Assembly (NCBI RefSeq): GCF_001613085.1
Contig: NZ_BDBR01000031.1
Location: 1-64,000, forward strand
Length of the DNA stretch: 64,000 bases
Source: Nocardia salmonicida NBRC 13393
GTDB lineage: Bacteria > Actinomycetota > Actinomycetes > Mycobacteriales > Mycobacteriaceae
Direction of reading: 5' to 3'
How positions within the stretch are numbered: position 1 is the stretch's first letter; each line of letters begins with the position of its first letter. The notes under the pieces were generated by a model, which saw only the letters and a program-made list of their open reading frames with translations, made no database searches and had not been told where the DNA came from. Positions 17,381 through 25,369 of the stretch are shown here, piece by piece. The translations under genes were made by a program, and so were the position numbers.

Positions 17381-18766
17381 TCACGTGAGACTGGCGAGCG
17401 GATCGGCCCGTGTCAGCCCCGTGTCGTCGGCTGGAAAGGTACGCGCCGCGCCGGGGCCTGTCGAACTGGTCTCGAAACGCACGGTCACCACGCCGTACCC
17501 CGCACCCTGCACCCAGCCGTGCCCGAATTCCGGATGATTCACATCCATCCCCGGAAACCACAGTCCCACAGGCAGATTCGACTGGTCCTCCGGCGACGGT
17601 GGTGGCGGGTCCTCGGCGGTGCCGACATCGGCGGGTACCGCCTGATCCAGTTCGGGGAACAGCGATTCCTGGCGCACCAGCGACAGTCCGCCGTAACCGA
17701 CGCCGACGAGGCGGATCGGGCCGAGCTCGGCGGGATCGATCGCCGAGCGTTGCGCGGCCGCGGTCAGGGTGGTCAGGTCGGCGGTGGCGTAGGGCAGGGT
17801 GAACGACCTGGTCACGATGCCCATATCCGACTTCTTGAGTTTGAGGACCACGGTGCGGGCGGCGCGGCCGTCGCGTTCGAGCCTGCGATGCGCCGACGCG
17901 GCCATCGCCGTGACGGCGGCGCGCAGGTCGGCCATGGTGACGATGTCGCGCTCGTAGGTGTTCTCGGCGCTGATCTGCTTGGCCTCGGCGCGTTCGGTGA
18001 CCGGGCGGTCGTCGATCCCGCGCGCGAGCCGGTGCAGGGCGGCGCCCATGCTGCCACCGAGGGTGGAGACGGCCTCCGACTCCGGCAGCGCGGCGAACGC
18101 GCCGACCGTCTCGATGCCGAGGCTGCGCAGCCTCGCCTCGGCCACCGGACCGATCCCCCACAGTTTGCGCACCGGCAGCGCGGCGAGCAGCTCGCCCTGT
18201 TCCGAGGGTGAAATGACCCGCATGCCATCGGGTTTGGCCAGGCCGGAGCCGATCTTGGCGAGTTGTTTCCCGGTCGCCGCGCCGATCGAGGCGGTGAGCC
18301 CGGTCTGCGCCCGCACCAGAGCGCGCAGCATCGCGCAGTAGTCCTCGACCTGCGCGACACTCGCGCCCGCCAACTCGGCCGGTTCGGCGAAGGCCTCGTC
18401 GAACGACAGCGTCTCGAGCACTGGAACACAGCTGCGCAACGCGTCGAACACCCGCGCGCTCAGCACCGAGTACAGCGCGCCACGCGGCGGCACGACCACC
18501 GCCGACACGCCGATCAGACGCCGGGCCTGATGCATCGGCATGGCCGAGCGCGCGCCGTAGACCCGGGCCTCGTAGCTGGCCCCCGCGACGACACCGCGCT
18601 GAGTCGCCCCGCCGACGAGGACCGGGCGACCGCGCAGGGTGGGTCTGGTCAATTGTTCTACCGAGGCGAAGAAGGCGTCCATATCGATGTGCAGCACCCA
18701 GCGACGGGCGGTGACCGCCGCATCGGGCCTGGCCGGAGCCCCGGCGGCAGGGGTGTGGATGCTCAC
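17381..18766 (-). CDS. dinB: DNA polymerase IV (Y-family translesion polymerase)
   Basis: A 461-residue error-prone polymerase that copies across damaged bases. The catalytic acids are in VLHIDMDAFFASVEQL near residue 25 and LSFDEAFAEPAEL near 120; the helix-hairpin-helix LWGIGPVAEARLRSLGI lies near 195. QESLF near residue 355 looks like a beta-clamp binding motif. I chose GTG 18766 because family proteins begin a short distance before the HIDMD motif; ATG 18826 adds 20 residues and is possible. No LexA box is visible upstream, so damage induction is not supported. galU is divergent. In M. tuberculosis the homologous dinX also lies near ileS and lspA. Confidence 0.9.
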   Translation of the reverse strand: MSIHTPAAGAPARPDAAVTARRWVLHIDMDAFFASVEQLTRPTLRGRPVLVGGATQRGVVAGASYEARVYGARSAMPMHQARRLIGVSAVVVPPRGALYSVLSARVFDALRSCVPVLETLSFDEAFAEPAELAGASVAQVEDYCAMLRALVRAQTGLTASIGAATGKQLAKIGSGLAKPDGMRVISPSEQGELLAALPVRKLWGIGPVAEARLRSLGIETVGAFAALPESEAVSTLGGSMGAALHRLARGIDDRPVTERAEAKQISAENTYERDIVTMADLRAAVTAMAASAHRRLERDGRAARTVVLKLKKSDMGIVTRSFTLPYATADLTTLTAAAQRSAIDPAELGPIRLVGVGYGGLSLVRQESLFPELDQAVPADVGTAEDPPPPSPEDQSNLPVGLWFPGMDVNHPEFGHGWVQGAGYGVVTVRFETSSTGPGAARTFPADDTGLTRADPLASLT

Positions 18767-18861
18767 GAGGCGCAATCTACGCCGGGCGACCGACAAATTC
18801 CTCGAGCACATTGCCAGCCGTCGCACACAGATGACACAGCCGAATATGTGATGATCGGGAG

Positions 18862-19743
18862 ATGAAGATCCGCAAGGCTGTCATTCCGGCGGCGGGAATC
18901 GGCTCCCGGCTGCTTCCGCTGACCAAAGCGACGCCGAAGGAGATGCTGCCGGTCGGGGACAAACCGGTTATCGAGCACACGGTGCGTGAGCTGGTGGCCT
19001 CCGGGATCACCGACATCACCATCGTCGTGAGCAGCGGCAAGTCGCTGATCCAGGATCACTTCCGGCCGAATCCGGCGCTGGTGGCGCAGCTGCGCGCCGA
19101 CGGCAAGTCCGCCTACGCCGATGCCGTGGAGGAGGTGGGCGAGCTCTCCCGCGAGGGTCACATCACCTACCTCGACCAGCACGGCCCGTACGGCAACGGC
19201 ACGCCGGTGCTCAACGCGGCGCGCCACCTCGGCGACGAACCGATGCTGGTGTTGTGGCCCGACGACGTGTTCGTCGCCGAGGTACCGCGCGCCCAGCAGC
19301 TGATCACCGCCTACGAATCGACGGGGTGCCCGGTGTTGGCCCTGCTGCCGATGTCGCCGGGTGAGTCGCAACGCTACGGCGTGCCGGTGGTGCGCGAGGA
19401 CCTCGACGACGGACTGCTGCGCATCTCCGGCCTGATGGAGAAGCCCAAGCCCGAAGACGCGCCGTCGGCCTTCGCGGCGATCGGTGGGTATGTCGTGACG
19501 CCGGGCATCATCGACGAGCTGCGCATCCAGACCGAGAACTGGTACACCCATCAGACCGGCGAGGTGTACCTCACCGACGCGATCAACAACTACGCCGCCG
19601 AGCACGCGGTGTACGGCCAGGTGATCCAGGGCCGCTGGTACGACACCGGCAACCCGGCCGACTACCTGGTGGCCCAGTTCGCTTCGGCCCTGGCCCATCC
19701 CGAATACGGCCCGTTGTTGCGTCAGCTGGTGGACGAGAACTAG
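18862..19743 (+). CDS. galU: UTP--glucose-1-phosphate uridylyltransferase
   Basis: A 293-residue cytoplasmic enzyme making UDP-glucose for trehalose, cell-wall galactan and glycolipid synthesis. The nucleotide-binding loop VIPAAGIGSRLLPLTKATPKE is at the N-terminus, followed by PVGDKPVIEHTVREL. LVLWPDDVF near residue 130 holds the metal-binding acid, and GLMEKPKPEDAPS near 195 is the conserved glucose-site segment. Full length for the bacterial GalU family. It starts 36 bases after the longest possible dinB start on the other strand and converges with the NlpC/P60 gene, overlapping it by four bases at the stops. Confidence 0.95.
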   Translation: MKIRKAVIPAAGIGSRLLPLTKATPKEMLPVGDKPVIEHTVRELVASGITDITIVVSSGKSLIQDHFRPNPALVAQLRADGKSAYADAVEEVGELSREGHITYLDQHGPYGNGTPVLNAARHLGDEPMLVLWPDDVFVAEVPRAQQLITAYESTGCPVLALLPMSPGESQRYGVPVVREDLDDGLLRISGLMEKPKPEDAPSAFAAIGGYVVTPGIIDELRIQTENWYTHQTGEVYLTDAINNYAAEHAVYGQVIQGRWYDTGNPADYLVAQFASALAHPEYGPLLRQLVDEN

Positions 19744-20270
19744 AACCGGCGAATCGCGAAGATATCGAATTCGCGCAGCGGGTGCAGGCCGACCGGGACA
19801 CCCCAGTCGTGGGCGTCGAGGAGCTGGCCCATGCCCGCGTAGATGCCGACATGGGAGCCGTCGCCGTTGAGGATGACGACGTCGCCGGGTGCCAGCCCGC
19901 CGAAGGTCACCGGAAGGCCGACCTTCGCCTGCTCCCAGGTGGTACGCGGCAGGGTGACACCGACCTGCCGGAACGCCCACTGGACCAGCGCCGAGCAGTC
20001 CCAGGAGTGCGGACCCATGGCGCCCCACTCGTAGGGTTTGCCGAGCTGGGTCATGGCGGCGGTGAGTGCGCCGATACCGGTGGCGCTGGGAAACGGAATC
20101 ATGCCGGAGCCACTGGAACTCCCCGACGATGATCCCGACGAGCCCGAGCCCGACCCTCCCGAACCCGACGCGCTACCCGGCTGCGAAAAGGCGGGACCGG
20201 CGAGAGCTGCTGTCGTGGTGACGGTGGCGACGAAGCCCAGGGCCAACCGTCTCAGGATTTTTCGCTTCAT
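19740..20270 (-). CDS. Secreted NlpC/P60 cell-wall peptidase
   Basis: A 176-residue secreted cysteine peptidase expected to cut peptidoglycan stem peptides. A Sec signal peptide (MKRKILRRLALGFVATV, cleavage near residue 29) is followed by a Gly/Ser-only linker (about 33-56) and the NlpC/P60 domain. The catalytic residues are Cys92 in WDCSALVQWAF, His140 in GSHVGIYAG and probably His154 in LLDAHDW. ATG 20270 has GGAAGG ahead of it; the longer frame upstream would cover a structured leader. The domain is the RipB/RipC-like minimal type without an N-terminal helical coil, and it may be gated by expression rather than autoinhibition. Confidence 0.88.
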   Translation of the reverse strand: MKRKILRRLALGFVATVTTTAALAGPAFSQPGSASGSGGSGSGSSGSSSGSSSGSGMIPFPSATGIGALTAAMTQLGKPYEWGAMGPHSWDCSALVQWAFRQVGVTLPRTTWEQAKVGLPVTFGGLAPGDVVILNGDGSHVGIYAGMGQLLDAHDWGVPVGLHPLREFDIFAIRRF

Positions 20271-20274
20271 GTGC

Positions 20275-20425
20275 GCGCCCTTCCTCACGGCCGGGAGCTG
20301 AGCTGCCGGCTGGTCGGCTATCGGGCGGCATCGCCTGATCCTCGGGTGAGCCACCCACTGATCCGGTGTCGCGCCGGGATGTCACCATCTCCGGCGCGGC
20401 ACCGTTTCCACAGGACAATCGTCAC
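20275..20425 (-). ncRNA. Possible ydaO-type (cyclic di-AMP) riboswitch
   Basis: The leader of the NlpC/P60 gene, read on the minus strand, contains GTGGAAACGGTGCC, then GGGTGGCTCACCCGAGG, then CCGATAGCCGACCAGCC and finally CCGGCAGCTCAGCTCC close to GTGAGGAAGG. The order and the last block resemble the 3' half of ydaO riboswitches, which in actinobacteria often control NlpC/P60 and Rpf cell-wall hydrolase genes. The 5' conserved GGGGAACC block is poor, so this is a candidate only. Boundaries are approximate. Confidence 0.42.
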
Positions 20426-20543
20426 GAGCAGTCACTGTCGCCTCAGCGGTTCCATGCGCATCAGCAGCAACATCACGATTGTGCCGGACGAGCTCGCCGA
20501 TGTCATCAACTTCAGCAACTTTCCAGCATATTTTCGAGAACGC

Positions 20544-21077
20544 TCAGGCGATGTGGGTCAATGCCGCACGGATACCGGCGCGCACCGTATCGGTGTCACC
20601 GACACCGCCGCTGATGGTGACGCCGTCGCGGGTGAGCAGCAGGGCGCGGGCCGCGTCGTCTGGGGCGGAGTGGCCGCCCGCACGGAGGTGTTCGGCCATC
20701 AGTTCGCGAAACCAGGTGCGGTAATCGTCGACGACGCGACGCACCGGGTGTCGCGGGTCGGGGAATTCGACGGCGGCGTTGAGAAAGGGGCAGCCACGGA
20801 AGCCGGGGCCGCAGCTGATATCGCTGAGGGTGTCGAAGATGGTGGTGATGGTGGCGAAGCCTTCGCCCTGCACCGATTCCAGCGCGGCGCGCTGGCGGGC
20901 GTACTCGCGCTGCAAATAGGCGACCACCAGGTCTTCTTTGGTCTTGAAGTGGCGATAGAACGTGGCCTTGGCGATGCCGGCCTCGGCGATGATCCGGTCG
21001 ATGCCCACCGTGTGGACACCCTCGGTATAGAACAACCGGGTTGCCGTGTCGAGTAGACGTTCACGAGCCGCACTCAT
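20544..21077 (-). CDS. TetR-family repressor, divergent from ohr
   Basis: A 177-residue regulator. The helix-turn-helix is at about residues 22-48 (VGIDRIIAEAGIAKATFYRHF), typical for TetR proteins, with a helical ligand-binding domain after it carrying CGPGFRGCPFLNAAVEF. Two cysteines there (about residues 92 and 98) could act as a redox switch. ATG 21077 is chosen because the protein then begins MSAARERLLDTATRLF; the longer frame runs antisense through ohr. Divergent to an Ohr gene, with two copies of the palindrome AGACA-N4-TGTCT between them, so it most probably represses both. Ohr genes are more often controlled by MarR-type OhrR. Confidence 0.9.
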   Translation of the reverse strand: MSAARERLLDTATRLFYTEGVHTVGIDRIIAEAGIAKATFYRHFKTKEDLVVAYLQREYARQRAALESVQGEGFATITTIFDTLSDISCGPGFRGCPFLNAAVEFPDPRHPVRRVVDDYRTWFRELMAEHLRAGGHSAPDDAARALLLTRDGVTISGGVGDTDTVRAGIRAALTHIA

Positions 21078-21116
21078 CGCCTGACCTGTGTCCTTTCCGG
21101 GAATCAGCGCTTCCTC

Positions 21117-21146
21117 TTGACGATACCAGACAGATCTGTCTACTCT
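21117..21146 (+). promoter_or_regulatory. Promoter of the ohr gene
   Basis: TTGACG at 21117-21122 and TACTCT at 21141-21146 with an 18-base spacer form a sigma-A-type promoter facing ohr. The first TetR operator fills the spacer and touches the -10 box, which explains repression by simple occlusion. Confidence 0.6.
21128..21141. promoter_or_regulatory. TetR operator O1
   Basis: AGACAGATCTGTCT is a perfect 14-base palindrome in the intergenic region between the TetR gene and ohr, lying between the -35 and -10 boxes of the proposed ohr promoter. Confidence 0.78.
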
Positions 21147-21163
21147 GAAGTCCACAAGCGAAC

Positions 21164-21177
21164 AGACAAGTCTGTCT
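21164..21177. promoter_or_regulatory. TetR operator O2
   Basis: AGACAAGTCTGTCT shares the outer AGACA/TGTCT arms of O1. Its centre is 36 bases from that of O1, about three and a half helical turns. It ends directly before the ohr ribosome binding site AGGAGG at 21178-21183. Confidence 0.75.
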
Positions 21178-21188
21178 AGGAGGACAAC

Positions 21189-21602
21189 ATGGCACCCCTC
21201 TACACCGCGGTCGCAACCTCGGTCGGCCGCGACGGCCGTTCCTACACCGATGACGGCGTCCTCGATCTGACGCTCGCCCGCCCCAAGGCGATGGGCGGCG
21301 ACGGCGCGGGCACCAACCCGGAGCAGCTCTTCGCGGCGGGCTATTCGGCCTGTTTCGCCAGTGCGCTGCAGTTGGTCGCCCAGCGGATGAAGCTCGACGC
21401 CGACGACGCCTCGGTGACCGCCGAGGTCGGCCTGAACCCCCTGGAAGGCGGCCGGTTCGGACTCTCGGTCGTGCTGCGGGTCGAACTGCCGGAACACCTG
21501 CACAACGAGCAGGGGCAGCAGCTCATCGAGGCCACCCACCAGGTGTGCCCTTACTCCAACGCCACTCGGGGCAATATCCCGGTGGAACTGGTTGTCGAGT
21601 AA
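21189..21602 (+). CDS. ohr: Organic hydroperoxide resistance protein, Ohr/OsmC family
   Basis: A 137-residue cytoplasmic thiol peroxidase that reduces organic hydroperoxides, usually with lipoyl proteins as electron donor. The two catalytic cysteines are Cys55 in GYSACFASAL and Cys120 in HQVCPYSNATRGN, the second motif being diagnostic for Ohr rather than OsmC. Length is that of the family. AGGAGG at 21178-21183 precedes ATG 21189. The gene is divergent from a TetR-type repressor whose paired operators cover its promoter. A strong terminator follows 15 bases after the stop. Confidence 0.93.
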   Translation: MAPLYTAVATSVGRDGRSYTDDGVLDLTLARPKAMGGDGAGTNPEQLFAAGYSACFASALQLVAQRMKLDADDASVTAEVGLNPLEGGRFGLSVVLRVELPEHLHNEQGQQLIEATHQVCPYSNATRGNIPVELVVE

Positions 21603-21617
21603 CCGAATTCACGCGAA

Positions 21618-21647
21618 AAAGGGCGGGACCAGCAGGTCCCGCCCTTT
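21618..21647. terminator. Bidirectional terminator between ohr and ileS
   Basis: A perfect 13-base stem, AAAGGGCGGGACC at 21618-21630 with GGTCCCGCCCTTT at 21635-21647, loop AGCA. A-rich bases at 21616-21620 give a T-tract on the minus strand. It serves the convergent ohr and ileS genes. Confidence 0.88.
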
Positions 21648-21662
21648 CACTGTCTCGAAGTA

Positions 21663-24600
21663 CTAGACCTTCGCGACCGACACCTTCACACCGCCCGTGA
21701 TCTCGGCGGCATCGGCACCGGCGTCACCGAAGGTCAGTGCGGTGGCGAGGATTTCCCCGGCGATCAGGTCGCGGTGGGTCGCGGCCCACTCCGCCCGTTC
21801 GGCGGGCACATCCAGGACCACACTGATCCGGTCGGACACCTCCAGACCCTGCGACTTGCGGGTTTCCTGCAGGTCGCGGATCAGGTCGCGGGCCCAGCCC
21901 TCGGCCTCGAGCTCCTCGGTGACCACCGAGTTCAGCACCACCAGGCCGGCATTGCCGGGCAGGGCGGCGGTGGACTCGGGTTCGGCGGCCACCAGACGCT
22001 GGGTGTACTCCTCCGGCAGCAGGGTGATTCCGGCGGCGGTGACGACACCGTCGGCGGATTCGCTCCACTCCCCCGCCTTGACGGCCTTGATCACCGTCTG
22101 GACCTGCTTGCCGATGCGCGGGCCCGCGGCGCGCGCGTTGACGACCAGCTCGAACCGGCCGTGCGCGGAGACGTCGGTGGTCAGGTCGACCTTCTTGACG
22201 TTGACCTCGTCGGCGATCAGCTCGGTGAACGGCGCGAGCCGCTCGGCATCGGCCGCGGCGATGGTGACCTCGGCCAGGGGCAGCCGCACCCGCAGGTTCT
22301 GCGCCTTGCGCAGACTCAGCACGGTGGAGCAGACCACCCGCACCTCGTCCATCGCGGCGACGAGTTCGGGATCGTGCGGCAGCTCGGTCTCGGTCGGCCA
22401 GTCGGTGAGGTGCACCGAGCGCTCGCCGGTGAGCCCACGCCAGATGACCTCGGTGATGAGCGGCAGCAGCGGCGCCGCGAGGCGGGTGACCACTTCCAGC
22501 ACCGTGTGCAGGGTGTCGACCGCGTCGCGGTCCTCGGACCAGAACCGCGAACGCGACCGGCGCACATACCAATTGGTGAGCGCGTCGGCGAACCCACGCA
22601 ACTCGTCGGCGGCACCGGCGATGTCGTAGGCCTCCAGCGCCTCGGTGACCACGTCGCGGGTGACCGCGAGCTTGGCGAGGATGTAGCGATCGAGCACGTT
22701 CGGCGAATCCGTGCGCCATACGCCGGGCTTGGAGGCGTAGAGCTGCAGGAACGTCCACGCGTTCCACAGCGGTCGCATCGCGTGGCTCACGCCTTCGCGG
22801 ATGCCGCGCTCGGTGACGATGAGATTGCCGCCACGCAGGATCGGCGAGCTCATCAGGAACCAGCGCATGGCGTCGGAGCCGTCGCGGTCGAAGACCTCGT
22901 TGACGTCGGGGTAGTTGCCCTTCGACTTCGACATCTTCAGACCGTCGTCGCCGAGCACGATGCCGTGCGCGGCCACAGTTTTGAACGACGGCGAGTCGAA
23001 CAGCGCGGTCGAGAGCACGTGCAGCGTGTAGAACCAGCCACGGGTCTGCCCGTTGTATTCGACGATGAAATCGCCGGGGAAGTGACTGTCGAACCACTCC
23101 TTGTTCTCGAACGGGTAGTGCACCTGGGCGTAAGGCATCGAACCCGATTCGAACCAGCAGTCGAGCACCTCGGGCACCCGGCGCATGGTCGAGTTCCCGG
23201 TCGGGTCATCGGGATTGGGCCGGGTGAGCTCGTCGATGTGCGGACGGTGCAGGTCGGTGGGGCGCACGCCGAAGTCGGCTTCGAGCTGGTCCAGCGAACC
23301 GTAGACGTCCACGCGCGGGTAGGCCGGATCGTCGGAGACCCAGACCGGGATCGGGCTGCCCCAGTAGCGGTTTCGGCTGATGTTCCAGTCGCGCGCGCCT
23401 TCGAGCCACTTGCCGAACTGGCCGTCGCGGATGTGCTCGGGCACCCAGCTGATCTGCTGGTTGAGCTCGACCATCCGGTCGCGGAACTTGGTGACCGCGA
23501 CGAACCACGACGGCACGGCCATGTAGATCAGCGGCTGACCGGAGCGCCAGCTGTGCGGGTAGGAGTGCTCGATCGTCTCGTGCCGCAGCAGCTTTCCGGC
23601 CGCCTTGAGGTCCTTGATGATCACCGGGTTGGCGTCGAACACCATCAGGCCCTCGTACGGCGGCACCATCGAGGTGAACTTGCCCGCCGGGTCCAGTGGC
23701 TGGACGATCTCGATGCCGTTGGCCGAGGCGACGTCCATGTCCTCTTCACCGAAAGCCGGTGCGAGGTGGACGATTCCGGTGCCGGAGTCGGTGGTGACGT
23801 AGTCGGCGGTGAGCACGCGGTGCGAGTTCGGGTGGCCGACGAAGAAGTCGAACGGCGGGGCATAGGACAGGTCGGCCAGCGCCGCGCCGTCGTACTCGCC
23901 GAGCACCTCCGGCTCCTCGCCCAGTTCGCGGCTGTAGTGCGACAGACGTTCGGCGGCGAGCAGATAGCGCTTGTCGTCGGCGCCGCGCACGTGCACGTAG
24001 CGCACGTCGGGGTGCACCGCGATCGCGAGGTTGGACGGGAGGGTCCACGGGGTGGTGGTCCAGATCAGCGCGTTCGCGCCGTCCAGCGCGGCGAAGGGGT
24101 GCTCGGCGGGGACGGACAGGCGCATGTCGACGGTGACCGCGGGGTCCTGACGCATCTTGTACGCGTCGTCGAGGCGGGTCTCCTGGTTCGACAGCGGCGT
24201 CTGCTCGTACCAGCTGTAGGGCAGCACGCGGAAGCCCTGGTAGATCAGGCCCTTCTCGTGCAGCGACTTGAATGCCCACATGACCGACTCCATGAAGTCG
24301 AGGTCGAGGGTCTTGTAGTCGTTGTCGAAGTCGACCCAGCGGGCCTGGCGGGTGACGTAGTCGCGCCATTCACCGGTGTAGCGCAGCACCGACGACTTAC
24401 AGGCGGCGTTGAACTCGGCCAGCCCCATCTCGTCGATCTGAGCCTTGTCGGTGATGCCGAGCTGCTTCTCGGCCTCGATCTCGGCGGGCAGGCCGTGGGT
24501 GTCCCAGCCGAAGCGGCGGTCGACCTTCTTGCCGCGCATGGTCTGGAAGCGCGGGATCAGGTCCTTGACGTAGCCGGTCAGCAGGTGGCCGTAGTGCGGC

Positions 24601-24797
24601 AGGCCGTTGGCGAAGGGGGGCCCGTCGTAGAAGACGAACTCACCCTCACCGTCGCGGTTGTCGATGCTGGCGCGGAAGGTGTCGTCGCGGGCCCAGTAAT
24701 CGAGCACCTGGGTTTCGAGCTCCGGGAACGTGGCGCCCGCAGCCGCGCCGAAATCGACCCGGGGGTATGCGCTACCGGTAGTTGTCTCGTCCGCCAT
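21663..24797 (-). CDS. ileS: Isoleucyl-tRNA synthetase
   Basis: A 1044-residue class I synthetase that charges tRNA-Ile and edits misactivated valine. The HIGH motif is in GLPHYGHLLTGYVKDLI near residue 60, the KMSKS motif in DGLKMSKSKGNYPDVNEVF near residue 600, and the connective editing domain lies between. Its length and the absence of a C-terminal zinc finger point to the eukaryote-like (type 2) IleS found in many actinobacteria, a type linked to mupirocin resistance. ATG 24797 has GAGGAG nine bases upstream; the longer frame would cover the T-box leader. Expression is expected to follow tRNA-Ile charging through that leader. Confidence 0.95.
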   Translation of the reverse strand: MADETTTGSAYPRVDFGAAAGATFPELETQVLDYWARDDTFRASIDNRDGEGEFVFYDGPPFANGLPHYGHLLTGYVKDLIPRFQTMRGKKVDRRFGWDTHGLPAEIEAEKQLGITDKAQIDEMGLAEFNAACKSSVLRYTGEWRDYVTRQARWVDFDNDYKTLDLDFMESVMWAFKSLHEKGLIYQGFRVLPYSWYEQTPLSNQETRLDDAYKMRQDPAVTVDMRLSVPAEHPFAALDGANALIWTTTPWTLPSNLAIAVHPDVRYVHVRGADDKRYLLAAERLSHYSRELGEEPEVLGEYDGAALADLSYAPPFDFFVGHPNSHRVLTADYVTTDSGTGIVHLAPAFGEEDMDVASANGIEIVQPLDPAGKFTSMVPPYEGLMVFDANPVIIKDLKAAGKLLRHETIEHSYPHSWRSGQPLIYMAVPSWFVAVTKFRDRMVELNQQISWVPEHIRDGQFGKWLEGARDWNISRNRYWGSPIPVWVSDDPAYPRVDVYGSLDQLEADFGVRPTDLHRPHIDELTRPNPDDPTGNSTMRRVPEVLDCWFESGSMPYAQVHYPFENKEWFDSHFPGDFIVEYNGQTRGWFYTLHVLSTALFDSPSFKTVAAHGIVLGDDGLKMSKSKGNYPDVNEVFDRDGSDAMRWFLMSSPILRGGNLIVTERGIREGVSHAMRPLWNAWTFLQLYASKPGVWRTDSPNVLDRYILAKLAVTRDVVTEALEAYDIAGAADELRGFADALTNWYVRRSRSRFWSEDRDAVDTLHTVLEVVTRLAAPLLPLITEVIWRGLTGERSVHLTDWPTETELPHDPELVAAMDEVRVVCSTVLSLRKAQNLRVRLPLAEVTIAAADAERLAPFTELIADEVNVKKVDLTTDVSAHGRFELVVNARAAGPRIGKQVQTVIKAVKAGEWSESADGVVTAAGITLLPEEYTQRLVAAEPESTAALPGNAGLVVLNSVVTEELEAEGWARDLIRDLQETRKSQGLEVSDRISVVLDVPAERAEWAATHRDLIAGEILATALTFGDAGADAAEITGGVKVSVAKV

Positions 24798-24806
24798 CGC
24801 GGATTG

Positions 24807-25034
24807 CTCCTCGTGCCGCCGCGCCGTGAGCGCGGAATGTGGGCACGGGGACGATGTCGGCGCCGGTGCGCCGTACCGCGGTACCACCCCGTTTGCTCGC
24901 GCTGTCCCTCACCGGGGAGCGGCACGAGCCTCTCGTTGTGTGAGCTGTGACGGGCTCACCCGTTCGGTTCTACTGAGCGCTGCGCGCCGTTCTTCCGAAG
25001 GCTCCCCGGTGATAGCCGGATCGGCGCCATGTGT
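24807..25034 (-). ncRNA. Translational T-box riboswitch of ileS
   Basis: The leader contains the T-box core GGTGGTACCGCGG (24888 down to 24876), which binds the uncharged tRNA 3' end, and an upstream specifier hairpin CGGCTATCACCGGGGAGC whose AUC codon is at 25013-25011, matching tRNA-Ile. The short stem I is the form seen on actinobacterial ileS genes, which act on translation. CTCGTGCCGC (24928-24919) is perfectly complementary to GCGGCACGAG (24819-24810), which overlaps the GAGGAG ribosome binding site, giving a plausible sequestering helix. A -10 box TAGAAT is at 25046-25041, so transcription should begin near 25034. Confidence 0.9.
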
Positions 25035-25040
25035 AGTTCG

Positions 25041-25046
25041 ATTCTA
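25041..25046 (-). promoter_or_regulatory. Candidate -10 box for the T-box/ileS transcript
   Basis: TAGAAT on the minus strand, about 30 bases before the specifier hairpin. No convincing -35 box is present 16-18 bases upstream, so an extended -10 or activator may be involved. Confidence 0.5.
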
Positions 25047-25079
25047 ACCGGGCGCGTCCAGTCGATATTCCGCGCCCGT

Positions 25080-25280
25080 TCAGTTCCGCCGGGCGTGTCG
25101 GCCGGGTGGGACCCGTTCGTTCTCGGGTTTTCGGCTGGTCAGCGCGCTCACGAGCAAACTCGCGGCACCGACAACACAGATCAGAATGCACCCCCACGCC
25201 CATACCACCGAACCGGTGGCGAGCGCCGCGACGAGCAGTGCGAAGCCGATCGCCGCAAGAACAAGCGTCAAGACGAGCAT
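25080..25280 (-). CDS. Small two-helix membrane protein
   Basis: A 66-residue protein with two hydrophobic helices (about 1-21 and 24-45) separated by a short TGSVVWAW turn, then a charged, arginine-rich cytoplasmic tail. ATG 25280 is chosen because GGGAG lies five bases before it; the frame also opens at TTG 25292. Small proteins of this plan sit next to wag31 or ileS in many Corynebacteriales, but no function is known. It lies between wag31 and the ileS leader on the same strand. Confidence 0.62.
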   Translation of the reverse strand: MLVLTLVLAAIGFALLVAALATGSVVWAWGCILICVVGAASLLVSALTSRKPENERVPPGRHARRN

Positions 25281-25369
25281 GGTGACTCCCAAGCCAACCG
25301 AGCAGCCCGACGATAACTGGGCATTCCCGAATCACGCGACGCGCTGCGCCGCGCGACTCGGAAACCAGT

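Noticed and set aside
18767..18861. Search for a LexA box in the dinB/galU intergenic region
   Set aside because: No sequence close to TCGAAC-N4-GTTCGA is present.
21774..24950. 1058-codon plus-strand frame over ileS
   Set aside because: Antisense of ileS, low-complexity Val/Gly/His/Arg composition, no domain.
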